From the NCBI GenBank assembly GCA_004369085.1, contig ML210154.1, forward strand, positions 188,605-252,604: 64,000 bases of DNA. Direction: 5' to 3'. A program made the translations under genes and the position numbers. This DNA comes from Coprinopsis marcescibilis. Taxonomy: Eukaryota > Basidiomycota > Agaricomycetes > Agaricales > Psathyrellaceae. Below are positions 11,468-23,383 of this stretch, piece by piece; position 1 is the stretch's first letter; the number at the start of each line of letters is the position of its first letter. The notes beneath the pieces were generated by a model, which was given only the letters and a program-made list of their open reading frames with translations, did no database searches and was not told where the DNA came from.

Positions 11468-11886
11468 ATGATCGCCCGTGTCGCCTCTGCCATCTTTGCT
11501 CTCGCCCTCGTCGGTGCCGCCTCCGCCGCTCCCCACGGCAGCGAATCAAGCTCGACCTACTCCCAATGCAACGGCGGAGAAGTCCAATGCTGCAACACCG
11601 TCCAGGAGTCCAACTCCCTCAGCGCGCCTCTCAAGAGCCTCCTCAGTGTCCTTGAAATCGACATCACCCAGCTCACCGGCCAGGTCGGCGCTTCGTGCAC
11701 TGGCGTCAACGTCATCGGTGTTGGTGCCTCACCCTCCTGGTAAGTCCTGACTCACTCTCTCTTGTGAGCTGTACTCGACGTGCTGAACCTTTCTCTCGTA
11801 GCTCCAACCAGCAGGTTTGCTGCAACAACAACAACTTCAATGGTGTCGTCGCTCTCGGCTGCACACCAATCAACGTCTCGCTTTAA
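11468..11886 (+). CDS. Class I hydrophobin, right copy
   Basis: Exons 11468-11739 and 11802-11886 (62 nt intron), 118 aa. Secretion signal [20 protein letters not shown], then the eight conserved Cys in [16 protein letters not shown] (formed across the splice, TG|C), QVCC and GC near the C-terminus, ending TPINVSL. Secreted surface-active coat protein. It lies head to head with the left copy and shares a roughly 1 kb intergenic region, which could allow joint regulation; each gene also has its own TATA box. The near identity of the proteins points to recent duplication or gene conversion. Confidence 0.93.
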
Positions 11887-12764
11887 ACGATACGCTTCCC
11901 ATTTTCAGGTAAGATATAATTCAGCTCAGCTCGCGAACCACCTTGCTCATCTCAGACTTTTCTTTAGCCTAGCATACACTTCGGTACTCTGACAATAAAA
12001 CTCTTTGTGGTAACCTAGTTAATGCATGATCCGTATTTCAAACAACGATTCCTGAACAAGTTGAATCATTGACTTTGAGTAATGAGTGTTTACAGTTGTT
12101 TCGTTTTTCGAGCAATGGCTACTATTCGACAACAAGGTTGGTAGTAGTCTCGAGGCTACACGGTGGACAATCTTTGGGTATGCGTGCGCTCTACGCTTGA
12201 ATGACTCGTGCAGAACCCAAGCAGTCAGATCCTTGTCTTCTGCGGCGCGGCTAGTTGGTGACATGGCTCGTACATCTGGATTCCACAAATGCAGCCGAAG
12301 CACGGAGATGAGAAATCGGCCAGTGTCTGCGCTCACACTCTTGCCTTCGCACACCTGTTTTTGTCGATGATCACGAGGCATATCCCAGGAGAGTCCTGAG
12401 GGGCGTAATTTATGTCGATGTGAAGCATCCTTCGCCCAGAGGTACTCGCTCTGTGCTGCAGAAAGGTTTCGAGCAGCAGGCTATCTTGGTACAATCGTGA
12501 TAATCTATCAGGAAAGTGCTGGGTGGGCCGTTATTCCCGTTGAAGAAGAGCCATTAGCCCAAGACCAACCAGAAGAGCGTATTTGAGCTGTGGAAAGTCG
12601 TTCTAAAACACCGTCAGACCTTTTCCATCGGCGGAAAAGTTTGAGAGACGCAGTATAGTACCATAGTAATTGTTACAAATCCAACATATGGCAAGAACCA
12701 GAACCTGCGTACACCTTGATGAGCCCACACATTTCACACGTATCCAACTACAAAATCCCAAACT
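11887..12764. other. Intergenic, no gene seen
   Basis: Contains the 3' flank of the hydrophobin gene and the end of the minus-strand F-box gene. Open frames at 12019-12381 on both strands overlap each other, show no motif and are probably chance. Confidence 0.5.
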
Positions 12765-14420
12765 CTATGGATCTTTTCGCAATTCCCGCAATTCCTGATA
12801 CTCCTCTCGCAATTGTTCAATAACTTTCCATCCCGCCTGCTGGTCGGCTTCAGATCCGCAATAGACAGTGAGCGAGGAAAGTTTCGGAAAGAGATTGTGC
12901 AAGAGCCGCGGAACTCGCACAAAGTCTTGCGGCTCAAACGACGTTTTTCTACAATCGTGCAGAGTCAACCTTTCCAGCCCGGCAGAAGTAGCGCCACCCT
13001 CCACCATCCACGGCTTCAACTCGTGATAGAGTGTTCGCGACGAGTCTACAGATATTGTCAAGGCGCACAGCGCTGGTGCATGATCTGCGACATGTTCAAG
13101 GCACTGTAGTCCTGGATCGCAGCCGTTCCAAATGCCCGGGATGTACAGGCTCTGTAGCGGTCGTTGCTTTGATCCGCCGCTCGCCAATAACTGGCCGAGG
13201 AACACTTCTGCTTCGCGGAAGCTCCCAGGGCCGCATGTGATGATGCCGGTAAATCCCAAATGCTGTAAATTTGCGAGGGTTGAGGGCTCTAGCAGCACGT
13301 TGAGAGGGAAGGCGCATGTGTGGAAAGGTGAAGAGATGTCGAGTTTGAGTAGACTAGAGCCAACCTCCATCAGAGTGGTAGCGAGGCTTACCCAGCCTGA
13401 TTCATCCATTCCCTCAGGACTTCGGATGGTTATATTGAGAGCATCGGTAGACGACTTGGCCAGGGCCAGTCTGAGACATTGTGTGGTGTCCGCAAATCTA
13501 CCTGCGACTGTAATTTGGTTTTCCCGTTGATCCCAAGTCCCAGAGAATACAGGCTCGCTTGGATGGTGGAATAATTCCATTCGGAACGATTTTAGCCGCT
13601 GGAAGAATTTGAATGAGCGGATGTGGTCCCAATTGTAAGCAATTTCCAACTTCAGCGATTCGAGGTGCTTCATGGTCGCGATTTTTTTGCACAGAGCTGA
13701 CGGCGTTTGGTTGTTTATATGGCGGAGGCTGAGGTGTCGCAAATTCTTCGCCGCTTGGGAGATATAAGCGAGAGCAGCAGCAGAATGCTCCGCCAGAGAT
13801 ACGGACTTCTGGTGTTCGGTGATGGCAACCTTCTCCAATGATGATGAAAGGACTATGGGAAAGCAGGCGAGGGTGTTGTCGTTGATACGACCGTCGTAGC
13901 GTAGCTCGCGCAATGCCGGCAGGAGAGAGTTGTTCGATGACCCTTGGAAAAGTGCAAGCGCAACATACACCTGTGCCGATATATCGTAGACCGATTGGGA
14001 GGTTAGGTTTAGCACTTGCACTCTGCGAGCGTGTGTGATCCAGCGAGTCATGTCAAAAAAAGACAACGCCCGCGAGAGATACTTGGCGACATGAGCTGTT
14101 ATATCCTGGTAGATTGTCGCAACTGGTCTACTCACGTAGGTGCCATTCAAATTCTCGAGGCCGGGAAGTAACTTTACCAGCGGAAGAAGGCCCCCTAGCT
14201 CTCTCCAGACCCAATTGGAGGCAGCCTCAAAGAAAGCCCGCGACGTGACACAGAGAGGCAGGATTTGTTTTCGTGCAGACTCTGGATCTGGCGAATTTTC
14301 GTACATGTCGCGGAAGATCATATCGAGGAGGTCATCGTTGTGAAGAACTTGATCCCTCGCACTTCGTGGGATTTCTGGAGAAAAGACAGTGCTTAATACT
14401 GCTGACGAAGTAGTTTGCAT
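12765..14420 (-). CDS. F-box-like protein, intronless
   Basis: A single open frame of 551 aa on the minus strand. An F-box-like segment lies at residues 24-80 (VLHNDDLLDMIFRDMY, then LPLCVTSRAFFEAASNWVWR), followed by GLLPLVKLLPGL. This is the usual opening of mushroom F-box proteins. The rest is a leucine-rich-repeat-like scaffold (NLRHLSLRHI, HLESLKLEIAY, LKLDISSPF, LERLTLHDC). It is not closely related to the 420 aa F-box family elsewhere in the window: longer, different N-terminus and no introns. The likely role is an SCF substrate adaptor with unknown target. Confidence 0.75.
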   Translation of the reverse strand: MQTTSSAVLSTVFSPEIPRSARDQVLHNDDLLDMIFRDMYENSPDPESARKQILPLCVTSRAFFEAASNWVWRELGGLLPLVKLLPGLENLNGTYVSRPVATIYQDITAHVAKYLSRALSFFDMTRWITHARRVQVLNLTSQSVYDISAQVYVALALFQGSSNNSLLPALRELRYDGRINDNTLACFPIVLSSSLEKVAITEHQKSVSLAEHSAAALAYISQAAKNLRHLSLRHINNQTPSALCKKIATMKHLESLKLEIAYNWDHIRSFKFFQRLKSFRMELFHHPSEPVFSGTWDQRENQITVAGRFADTTQCLRLALAKSSTDALNITIRSPEGMDESGWVSLATTLMEVGSSLLKLDISSPFHTCAFPLNVLLEPSTLANLQHLGFTGIITCGPGSFREAEVFLGQLLASGGSKQRPLQSLYIPGIWNGCDPGLQCLEHVADHAPALCALTISVDSSRTLYHELKPWMVEGGATSAGLERLTLHDCRKTSFEPQDFVRVPRLLHNLFPKLSSLTVYCGSEADQQAGWKVIEQLREEYQELRELRKDP

Positions 14421-14618
14421 GGCTGAGAAGAATAGAGAAAGAATCTGGAGTTTGAGACGAGGATTCAGATCAGCGTCTACGCGTCTACGGCCTGGGCCCT
14501 ACTCCGATCAAGTGTTCAAAGTCAGTGAACTCGTCTTAATTAAGTAGCTGCACGCCAAGTTAATCCGAGTCTGGCTGTACGAAGTAGAGCTGAACCAATG
14601 AATAATATTACCGTGAGT

Positions 14619-16005
14619 CTAAGGCCACCTGAATGTATAAGGATCGAATAAATGCCCATCTGGAATAAAACAAACTTTCAGTTTATCGAACCCCCCAGAT
14701 TCACAACTTTGCATACCTGGAACGACACCCAGCTCAAGCCTCTTTTCCCTGTGAGCCTTGGGAAGCAGCGCTTCCAGCTCGCACCTGATGATTTCCGGGT
14801 CCTCGATAGTTCTTCCTTCACCCCCACCATCCTCCCTACCCTTCCCAACAACGCAACAAACTTCAATCCTCACTCTCCGAATCGTCCGAAGATGCGCGAG
14901 GACGTCATCCAGCCGTTTCCAGTCTTCCGCTGATCGCGTGTCCAGCTGGAAGCTATGAATATGCAAGCACTCCACTGGGGTAGACGGTGAAATTGTCTCC
15001 AGAATCTCGACAAAGTCCGCAACCTGACAATCGTCGTACCCCCACATCGCCAGCTTCCGCAAGTTGGTGAATGGTACCAGGCCTCGAATGCACGTCACTG
15101 AGAGCGAAGGACCTTGCATGTATAAGCACACATGGAATATGCTTCAAGTGTGGGTCGGTGGACTACTCACCCAGTTTACAAGGGGTATAACCCAACACCT
15201 CCAAACTCCCTGCACACCCGCCCACCAACCTCCATGTGCTCTCGTAGATAGGAACAACATCCGGTGCAGACGAGTCCAGCCCCGTACACGCATAGAACTG
15301 CTGCAAGCCTTTCAGATCTATGTTGTTGACCTTATCCAAGAGGAATTGCGATGTGATCTGGAGCTGCTTGGGGTACTGAATTGACACACGCAGGGATTTA
15401 AGACGAATAGGCATAGAATCCAAACGCTCGGATTTGTGGTATGGGACGGCCAGAGAAACTTCTCGGTTCTGGGACGGTAGTGAAACGGTATCGGTCGGTC
15501 GGTGGAGGTGGAGGTTCTGCAAGGAAGGTGAACATAGGTTGACGAGGTAGATGGAGCACTCAACGAGGGAGAGCGAGTGCAGAGATGGCGAACGCAGATG
15601 GCGCGCAATCGCATTTTGCGTAGCTGGCTGCAGCACCTCCCATACCACCCCATTCAGCCTTACCTCCCTCACACCCCCATACGGTATGAGGTTCAATGCC
15701 AGAGGAAGCTTGGGATCCGAAGATGCGCAAGTTTTGGGACAGAACGAATCAAAGTCGATCGTAATTTTGCGCACGTAGAACGTGAGGTGGTGGCTTTCTT
15801 TGAAGAGCGCGAGCAAGCGCGGACCAGGCGCGGTGGCTACCCGCGAGGCGCTTAAGCGTACAGCGATGTCGAGCTCTGAGAAGAGGAGCTTTTGGCAGGG
15901 GTGCCGGAATTCGGAGCAAACGAGCGAAGCATTGCGCAACGCCGGCTTATCGCCTTTGAGGTGTCCGATAGTGAGTTGAACGAGTTCCGGAGGCAGACAG
16001 GCCAT
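14619..16005 (-). CDS. F-box protein of the ~420 aa family
   Basis: Minus strand, exons 15171-16005, 14717-15112 and 14619-14659 (introns 58 and 57 nt, both phase 1), 423 aa. The F-box is MACLPPELVQLTIGHLKGDK then ASLVCSEFRHPCQKLLFSEL. The second exon carries LVPFTNLRKLAMWGYDD, matching LSPLTNLRKICIGWSD in the tandem copies at 4957 and 6718. Intron positions and phases also match, so these are paralogs. The last intron is 57 nt and stays open if retained, which would add 19 residues. A strongly acidic/Gly insert (GKGREDGGGEG) sits in exon 2. Confidence 0.75.
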
Positions 16006-16840
16006 TGACGATCTGGATTTTTGAAATCGAGTAAGCGCTCAGTGAGGGGAAGTTGGTTTCGACGAGGGTGCACCGCTGAGAACGTCGTTACAACATCAGC
16101 GACTCAGCCTCTATATATGTACCACCACCAACATTCCTTGTTCTAATAAAGATTTGTTGCCATCCTACCAACGATGCACCGCGCTGATCAAAAGTGGCGA
16201 CTCGGTAAGGGAATCAGTCAGCGCAGTGACGGGATGCATGGAAGGCCGAAGACCGTGCGTCAACTGCGCCGGCGCGCCCACACAAAGCAGTGTATATATT
16301 GATATGTATCGAATAATTTCAAGACGTAGGATTGGTGGGCGTATCATTAGGTGGGGCAGAATCGCTATGCAGCCCCCTGAAGAGTCTAACATTGCCACCC
16401 GAAGTTGAAGCGTAAACCAGATTGACCGAGAACTTGGATCTAATACATCAGCGCTCAAACTTAATATATCAGAACGGGTACTCCAAGGAGTTCCAAACAG
16501 CTTCAAGAACGTCTCCGTGCCTACGGAATTTGCCAGCCATGTCCGATCTTGTCGGGAAATAAGAAGCGGCGAAGATGCTGTCCGATGGAAAGCATCGCCA
16601 GGGACGCGCTTCTGAACGGGAATAAAAAGCCTGTCTTGGATGCATAATTTCATACTTATACAAAAAGATTCGGAAAGCATTGCGTAGAATTCGGTGAGGT
16701 GAGAATCGTAATTGTCTCGAAAAATGTGATAGCCGATATGCATACCATTCCCATACAACATGCATCTCGTCGTACAAAATGGGGCATACAAACCGGAGGA
16801 GAAAACAGGTACAAGAAAAGTATAGAAGGAAGCGAATCCC
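16006..16840. other. Intergenic, no gene seen
   Basis: A minus-strand open frame spans 16165-16989 but overlaps the uL2 gene in another frame and shows no recognisable domain. I treat it as chance. The stretch probably holds the promoter of the F-box gene and the 3' UTR of the uL2 gene. Confidence 0.5.
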
Positions 16841-17781
16841 TTAAACTTCCTTGACCTTGACGGTACCACGTAGCAGACCCGTTCTGCGGGCAGCAATGAG
16901 ACCGACTTTTTGACCAGGGACAGCAGAGCGGGCAATGGTGGATGCCTTTCCGATGTGCTGATGGTTACCACCACCATGAGGATGGTCAACGGGATTCATA
17001 GCAACACCACGAGTGCGGGGCCAGCTAAAAGTGGACAAACTTTGTCAGTTACCAAACGAAAATAAGAAAGAGGTCGACGAACTTGTAACGCTTAGCCTTG
17101 AATTTGTGGAATGCACGACCGGCCTTGAGCAAAGGCTTGTCGATACGGCCACCACCAGCAACGATACCAACGGTAGCACGGGCGTTGCCAGAGACGGTCT
17201 TCTTGGATCCAGAGGGAAGACGGATACGGGTCTTGTTCTCGTCGGCGTTGTGGCCAATGACGGTGGCGTAGTTGCCAGAGGTTCGGGCGAGTGCACCGCG
17301 ATCGCCAACCTTCTCCTCAACGTTGCAGACAATGGTACCTTCGGGGCATTGAGAGATGGGGAGGACGTTGCCGACGTTGAGGGTAGCCTTCTTGCCGCAG
17401 TAGACGAAAGCGCCGGTGTGGAGACCCTCGGTAGCGATGAAGGTTTCCTTGCGGAGCTTGTACCTGTAGGGGTCACGGAAGACGACGACGGCGAGAGGAG
17501 CACCACTGAAAAATTAAGATATTGCATTTAATTGGGGTTTCTGGAAAGTCGGGGTGGTGGGACTCACCGCCCAGCGTCGTGGATGATGTCCTTCACAACA
17601 CCGCGGATGTAGCCATTCCTCTCAGCGAAGTCGAGGTTACGGAGGCGGGCAGGGTTTTTGTTGTGGTGGGTGTGCGATTTGAACTGGGCGCCCAATCAAG
17701 GTTAGAAATTGGCGGTTTGAAATGGGGAAATAGACATACAATAGTATGCGAACGCCTTTGTGCCCTGATAACCCGACCCAT
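16841..17781 (-). CDS. RPL2: 60S ribosomal protein uL2 (yeast Rpl2, human RPL8)
   Basis: Minus strand, four exons (17740-17781, 17568-17683, 17083-17505, 16841-17024), 254 aa, exactly the usual length. Starts [14 protein letters not shown] and ends GTVKVKEV. The conserved segment [17 protein letters not shown] is present; its histidine lies near the peptidyl-transferase centre of the large subunit. The third splice rebuilds AKRYN-WPRTRG. Introns are 58-62 nt and cluster toward the 5' end, as is common for fungal ribosomal protein genes. Essential cytosolic translation component. Confidence 0.97.
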
Positions 17782-19127
17782 GGCGAATTAACTGCAGGAA
17801 GAAAGAGGATTAGAACCTGAGTTTCTGGAGTTGGAGATATTTGAACGGAAAAGGGGTCGAGGCGAGATCATCATCATCCAGAAGTCATTCTATCCATCCA
17901 TCTCTGAGAACGTCGTTTCGTCTCGGTTTTTGGCCCAGCGACGTTCCAGAATGTCTCCAGACGAGGTCTGCGCGGTAATATCGAATGGCGGAGGGGCATA
18001 CTCACTGTACTGCGGTCTTGCTGAACGTTGGGGACGGTGGTGGGCCTGGCTTGTCGATGCCCTCAGCTTGGAGACAAACAGGAGCAACGGGAGATTATGT
18101 CAGCAGAAGCTGCCAAGCCAATGTGTGCTTGAGCCGTTCGCGCGTTCCTTCGCTCTATTGTCTGCTTGAACTCTGTCCTTTTCTCTCAATTGGGCAGGAA
18201 TGTGGCACAAATCAGCCGAGTAGACCATCGAGTCTCTGCCACGATCTACGAGCTTTCACAAAGTCTCTTCTTTCAAGGCCCTGACATTTGCTCGAACGCT
18301 CGGCTACAGGGGTACAGGTTTTGTACAATTCGAGGAAATACAGAGTCACCCGGGTAAGACAAGTTAGTTGCTTTGAGAACCGTTGGTTTGTCAGATGCGG
18401 TCGTCCTTATCTCTTGGCTTGTTGCCTTTGCAAGTCCTTTAAAGACAGAAGCGTCATCCAGTCCCACCCGATAGCACCTGATTAACATTTGTCGAACTAC
18501 TGTTTTTTACGGCGCGGCGATTGGGTGTGCATGCAATGTGATGTATCGTTCACATTTTGGCCAAATCACACTCCAGCCAAGAAGACTGGGGATCTCGGAC
18601 CCAGGGAATATGACGCGCGAGAGTAAGCAGATAGCCCGACCTGTAAATAGACGAAAGACAGTCTTTCGATGACATGAATCTAGTTGTTGAGCAAGGATTC
18701 AGGATGTGGTTGGGCGTGTATTGGGAGTTTGAGACTCCGCTTGCCAGGAACGGTCGCACGGTGTGGTGGTTCTGGCGGGTTTGAACGTCCCCTCATCGGC
18801 GCTTCGACGTGGATGCGCTGAACATACCCCTTTTTCTATATCTACCGGCCCATTATTATCTCTTAACTGGTCTCTAGCCTACAGGGACCAGCAATATCCA
18901 GCCAGACAGCCCACCGCCGGCATCCGCATCATCAGCTGGCACAAAAACAATTCCAGAACAGCAAAAATTCCAGGCCTGCGACGACAGAACAATAGGATCA
19001 ATATCCGCATAGGCCTTGGCCCTCCAGACTGTCTTTTAAACAAGCGCCAGACTGCTGGAAATCCCCTCGAGTCAGCCTGCCTTAGGCGCCTCAAGCAACG
19101 ACCAACGACCCCGGCCGACCCTATTAG
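17782..19127. other. Divergent intergenic region between uL2 and SSXT-like gene
   Basis: About 1.3 kb between two divergently transcribed conserved genes. It must hold both promoters. Open frames of 60-120 codons occur but none has coding character. I cannot place a transcription start. Confidence 0.5.
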
Positions 19128-22100
19128 ATGATCCACCCAGACAGAAACTATCATATGGAATCCCTCGAGCCCAAGCAAGACCTTCTTCTCGGCTCAGATC
19201 ACCACAAAATTCTTCCTTGGGCGTCGCTAGGCCCAGATGACGGCGACTTCAACCCCGACGAGTATCTCAACGTGGACGATGTCGACCCAACAATGATCCT
19301 CTCAGAAGACGATATCCTTGCACAGGGCACATCAGACCACCAAATCTCAGACTATCTCCACGATACTCCTCCACCAGAAGACCAATCCCCCTTTGCCCCT
19401 GCCCCAGCCCCGACAGCGACAACGAGCCATACAGGACCCGTCACCCCCGCCAATGCCAACGAGCACCCCTCGCAAACCCACCAGTCGTCTCCTGCGAGTG
19501 CAACCGACCCCAACAATGCCCTGTCGCCGCCCCAGCAGGAGGCAGATAGGAGTTCTTCATTGTCGCCTGTTCCCGAACCCGATCAGCTAACGGCCGAGCA
19601 ACGTCCACCGCAGGAGGCAGAGGCACCGTCGGCTGGCGAGCAGTCGCAGCAGGAGGAAGAAGAGGAGGAAGAGACGTCGAACAACCCCAATATCATCTCG
19701 TCAAGGCTCTCCAGCCCACTTTCGCCATTGTCCCAGGACGATGATGAGCAGGAACTGACCGCCACTACCGAAAGCAACGAGAGGAAACCCAGGAACAGCA
19801 ACGCTGAGGGAGGTCAGAATAAGCGCAACGGTCAGTCAAATGGCACGTTTCCAACATATATCAGACGGCTTACAGGTCATTTGTTAGACCCGGCACAAAG
19901 CGCACCAGCAAATGATGGCCCTGGGTCTCTGGCAGGTTCGACTCCGACGAGCACAGGTCTATCAGCGACAGATTCAAGGAATTCGGCTAACGGTGTCGAC
20001 GCTAGTCAGTTGCAGCAACGGGGACAGGGTCAACAGAAGATGGAGAATTCAAATAACGGGGTGTCGTTGAACGTTGGGAGCCCTGGAACTGAGAGTAGCT
20101 TTTCGAGGGGCGGCAACGTGTCTCCCGCTCTCATGGCACCATCTGGTCTATCTGCGTCCCTATCGACCTCGTCCATCGCTCCTTCGCCGTTGCAACTCCA
20201 GAATTCAACCATTTCCGGCGGAGCACCGACAAGTAACCCAGGCCCAGAGGATCCAAAAGCAGAGCTGCTGCTGCAGCTAAACCGCGAGTTGCTGAAGTAC
20301 GTCAACCGCCTCGTTTCTTCGATACATTGTTATTAACCGTTCAATATAGTGCTGTTATGATTTTCCAAGAGAAAGGCTTGCCAAATACCGACCCACTCTA
20401 CCGAGAGTACGCACTATCACTTTTGATCTCTATTTCTCAGGCTCATCCAAACATTGTCCGGTAGATTTCTCAGTCGGCTACAAGGCAATCTTCATTACAT
20501 GGCTACTGCAGTGGAAACAGACAAGCCTAACGTGAGTTCGCAGACACAAATGCATTCTTTCGTTCTTCTTTCGTTCCCTTCCTCGCTTTCTCTCACTGAG
20601 CATGGCTAATTCCTCAGCCGCAGAATCACCACGTGTCGGACCCCGTCCTCGAACCTCCTCCACCGGTTGACTTTGGCCTAAAGGACACCACAAACGAGAG
20701 GATACAGCAAATGTACACCGAACTGGCCAGTCTGTTCGCCAAGGAGAAAGCACGCGCCAGGCAGCAGCTCACGCTGATGACGCCCCCAAATCCCCAGAGC
20801 GCGATGATGAACAACATGGGGAACATGGCTGGGAACGCCGGTATGATGAACCAGTCGGGTGTGATGGGGATGATGAAAGCCAACGCCGCCGCTGCGATGA
20901 ACATGAACATAAACGCTGCCAATGCTCAAGCGCACGCACAAGCTCAAGCACAGGCTCAGGCTCAGGCTCAAGCACAAGCACTGAATCTCAAACGCGAACG
21001 GCCAGACGAACATGCAACCGATTCAATTGGCAACATCAGTAAGCGACGGGATACAGGCGAGAACAAGATGATGCCTCCACCTTCGTCGATACCCATTAAC
21101 CCCAGCCCAACGCAACAGGGCCAGCAGCAGCATATCAACATCGGTGTGAATCCGCCGTTGGGTCCCGGTGGCGCTGGTCCTACGATGAACGGAGTACATC
21201 CCGGTGGCATGAACCAAAGCCATAGTGGTGGTGGTAATTCCCATATCAGTGCGCCGCAAGCCTCGAACCCAATACATGCACAGAATATGGCGAACATGGG
21301 TTTGCCGACGCCCCAGCAACAGCAAGCCGCTTTACATCAACAACAACATGCGCAGGCATTGGCACAAGCCCAGTCCCGGCCTTCGAGTCAGCAGAGTATC
21401 ACCCGCAGGAGTCCGTCGCAGGGCCTTCCGAATGTCGGTGGTCCTGGTGGTATTGTACCTCCCGACCCCTCCTCGTCGCCGTCGTCGATGATGAACATGA
21501 ACATGGCAGAGGCGCAGAAGGCGAACCAGCTCAGGATTCGAAGTGCACAGCATCAGGCGCAACAGGCTCAGCAGGGGGGCGCTCCTGGATCTTCGTCGAG
21601 ACCTCAGCAGCCGCAGCAACATCAACATCAAAATCCTCAGATGTCCGGTCAGCAAAACGTACAGGGAGGACCGCAGGGTGGTATGCAGCCTGGGATGGTG
21701 CCCAGTCCTGCTGGACCGTCGACGGGTGCTGGTGGGAGCTCGGGCATCAACTTTGCGAATTTGCCGACTGCATTCCAGGGTGCGTACCAAGTGTTGCAGA
21801 CCCCGAACCACCCGTTTATACAGAGGATGGTTGCAACGGTACCTGGGTTCAAGACGATGTCGGTTCAGATGCAGCTGCAAAAGATGGTTCAGTTTCAGGT
21901 ACGCGGTGTTTTCTTCGTCTTGTTTGTGATAGCAATCTGACCTTGTTTCGTCTTGAAGATGATGGTGAACCAGAAGCAGCAAGAGGCGCTGCAGCAGCAG
22001 CAGCAGCAGCATCAGCAACAACAGCAACAGAACCATATGGGAGGGGCAGCAAGGATCAGCGGGGGAGGTGTCAATCCGATGCAGCAGGCTATGAATGCGG

Positions 22101-22543
22101 CAGTGGGAGGGATGGGTGGCGGCTCGATGAGCATGGGTGGTGGTTCGATGCAAGGCGGGATGGGTGGCTCGCAGTTGCAGAATGCGATGGGCAATGCTGG
22201 TGGTGGTGGGTTCCCTGGTGGTATGGGTGGTGCTGCGCCATCGTCACCGAATCCTCAACAAAACTCGGTGATGTTTGGTTCTGGTCCGTCAGGGCAGGTC
22301 TCGAACATGGGGGGTGGAACAATGGATCCGAGAATGTTATCTGGTTCGATGCCTGGAGGGTCGATGCAAGGCGGCGGTGGTGGACAAGGTGGAGGCATCA
22401 ATTTGGCTCACCTGCCGGCACAGCAGAGGCAGCTGCTGCTGTTGCAGCAGCAGGCAAGGATGTCTGGTGCAATGGGAGCGGGTGGAGGGCCTGGCAATAT
22501 GAACATAAACCCGAATCTGGCGTTGGCGCAGCAGCAACATCAG

Positions 22544-22584
<41 letters not shown>

Positions 22585-23383
22585 GCATCTACAGCAACAA
22601 CATCAACAGCAGCAGCAGCAGCAGGAGAGGCTTAGGCAGATGCAGGAGCAGAGGATGGCTCAGCAGGCCCAGTTGCAGAACATGCAGCAGTCAATGGGGT
22701 CACCAACGCATTCCTCAATGGTCCCGCAGGGCTTGATGGGTGTGAGCGGGATGGGTGGTGCCGGTGATTTCCCGCCAGCGCTCAGGTCGAATCCGCAGAT
22801 TCAGGGTATCGCTAGGAACGCGTGGTCACCGACGGGAGAGGCTGGCGGGTCGTCACCGATGACGCCTAGGGTCGCAAGTGGTGGAAGTGGTGGAGGTGGG
22901 ATGGGGGGTAATATTCAGATGAGGTCGCAAGAGGATTATCAGCGGATGCTGATGCAGCAACAGCAAATCCAAGCTTCGAGGGTGATGTCTTCCAGTCCGG
23001 CGTTTGGCGGCAGTCAGGGGTTGCCGAAGCAATGGAACCAGCAACAGCAAGCACAGCAGGGCGGGATGTCGATGATGGGTGGTGTTGGTGGCATGGGTCA
23101 GCAAGGAGGGTCGAATTATGGGATGTCGCCTCCTAATAGTGCTGGAGGAATGTCCGCTGGTGGAACTGTCGCGCCTTCACCTTCAAATTCACAGAATTGG
23201 GCTAGTGGCGGGTATCCTTTTGCAGGATCACCTGGGCAAAACATGGACCCGATGCGGATGATGAGCTCGACACCCGTGCCTCAACAGCAGCAAGGGATGG
23301 GGCATTCACAGATGATGGGCATGGGAGGGGATGGCGCTGGGTCAATACCAAACGAATTCGACCTCTTTAATTGGAATAGTTGA
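19128..23383 (+). CDS. Gln-rich protein with SS18/SSXT-like motif
   Basis: Five exons (19128-20296, 20350-20406, 20474-20531, 20618-21898, 21959-23383), 1,329 aa. Residues 381-428 read LLQLNRELLNAVMIFQEKG, LPNTDPLYRDRL, then QGNLHYMATAVET. This fits the SSXT domain of SS18 and plant GIF proteins, including the spacing of 12 residues between KG and the (H/Q)xNL motif. SS18-type proteins are subunits of SWI/SNF chromatin remodelers and act as coactivators. The spacing chooses the acceptor at 20473 over one at 20440, which would leave a 34 nt intron. Long Ser/Pro-rich N-terminus, (AQ)n repeat near residue 535, and a Gln/Met/Gly-rich C-terminal half with a poly-Gln run. ATG 19152 (MESLEPKQ) is an alternative start. 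Confidence 0.7.
20926..20985 (+). repeat. CAGGCT/CAAGCT hexanucleotide repeat
   Basis: An in-frame repeat of CAA/CAG plus GCT/GCA/GCG encodes alternating Ala-Gln in the SSXT-like gene. It is a likely site of length polymorphism. Confidence 0.8.
22530..22625 (+). repeat. CAG/CAA poly-Gln tract
   Basis: Nearly uninterrupted CAG/CAA codons encode a run of about 30 Gln broken by a few His and Leu. CAA and CAG are interspersed, which would limit slippage compared with a pure CAG run. Confidence 0.85.

Larger units (their letters stand above)
10048..11886. repeat. Inverted duplication, two hydrophobin genes head to head
   Basis: Arms are about 10048-10680 and 11257-11886, with a 576 bp spacer. 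The outer promoter border is sharp: TGGATGCGAATACGA at 11257 pairs with the reverse complement of TCGTATTCGCATCCA ending at 10680. Coding exons have identical lengths (272 and 85 nt). Introns differ in length (54 and 62 nt), so the arms have diverged outside the coding part. Confidence 0.85.

Noticed and set aside
16165..16989. 274-codon minus-strand frame upstream of the uL2 stop codon
   Set aside because: Overlaps the final uL2 exon in a different frame and has no recognisable motif or splice partner.
20441..20473. Use of the acceptor at 20440 as the main exon start
   Set aside because: It leaves a 34 nt intron and disturbs the SS18-like spacing; kept only as a possible alternative.
21332..22153. 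273-codon minus-strand frame
   Set aside because: Antisense of the Gln-rich exon of the SSXT-like gene, giving poly-Leu.
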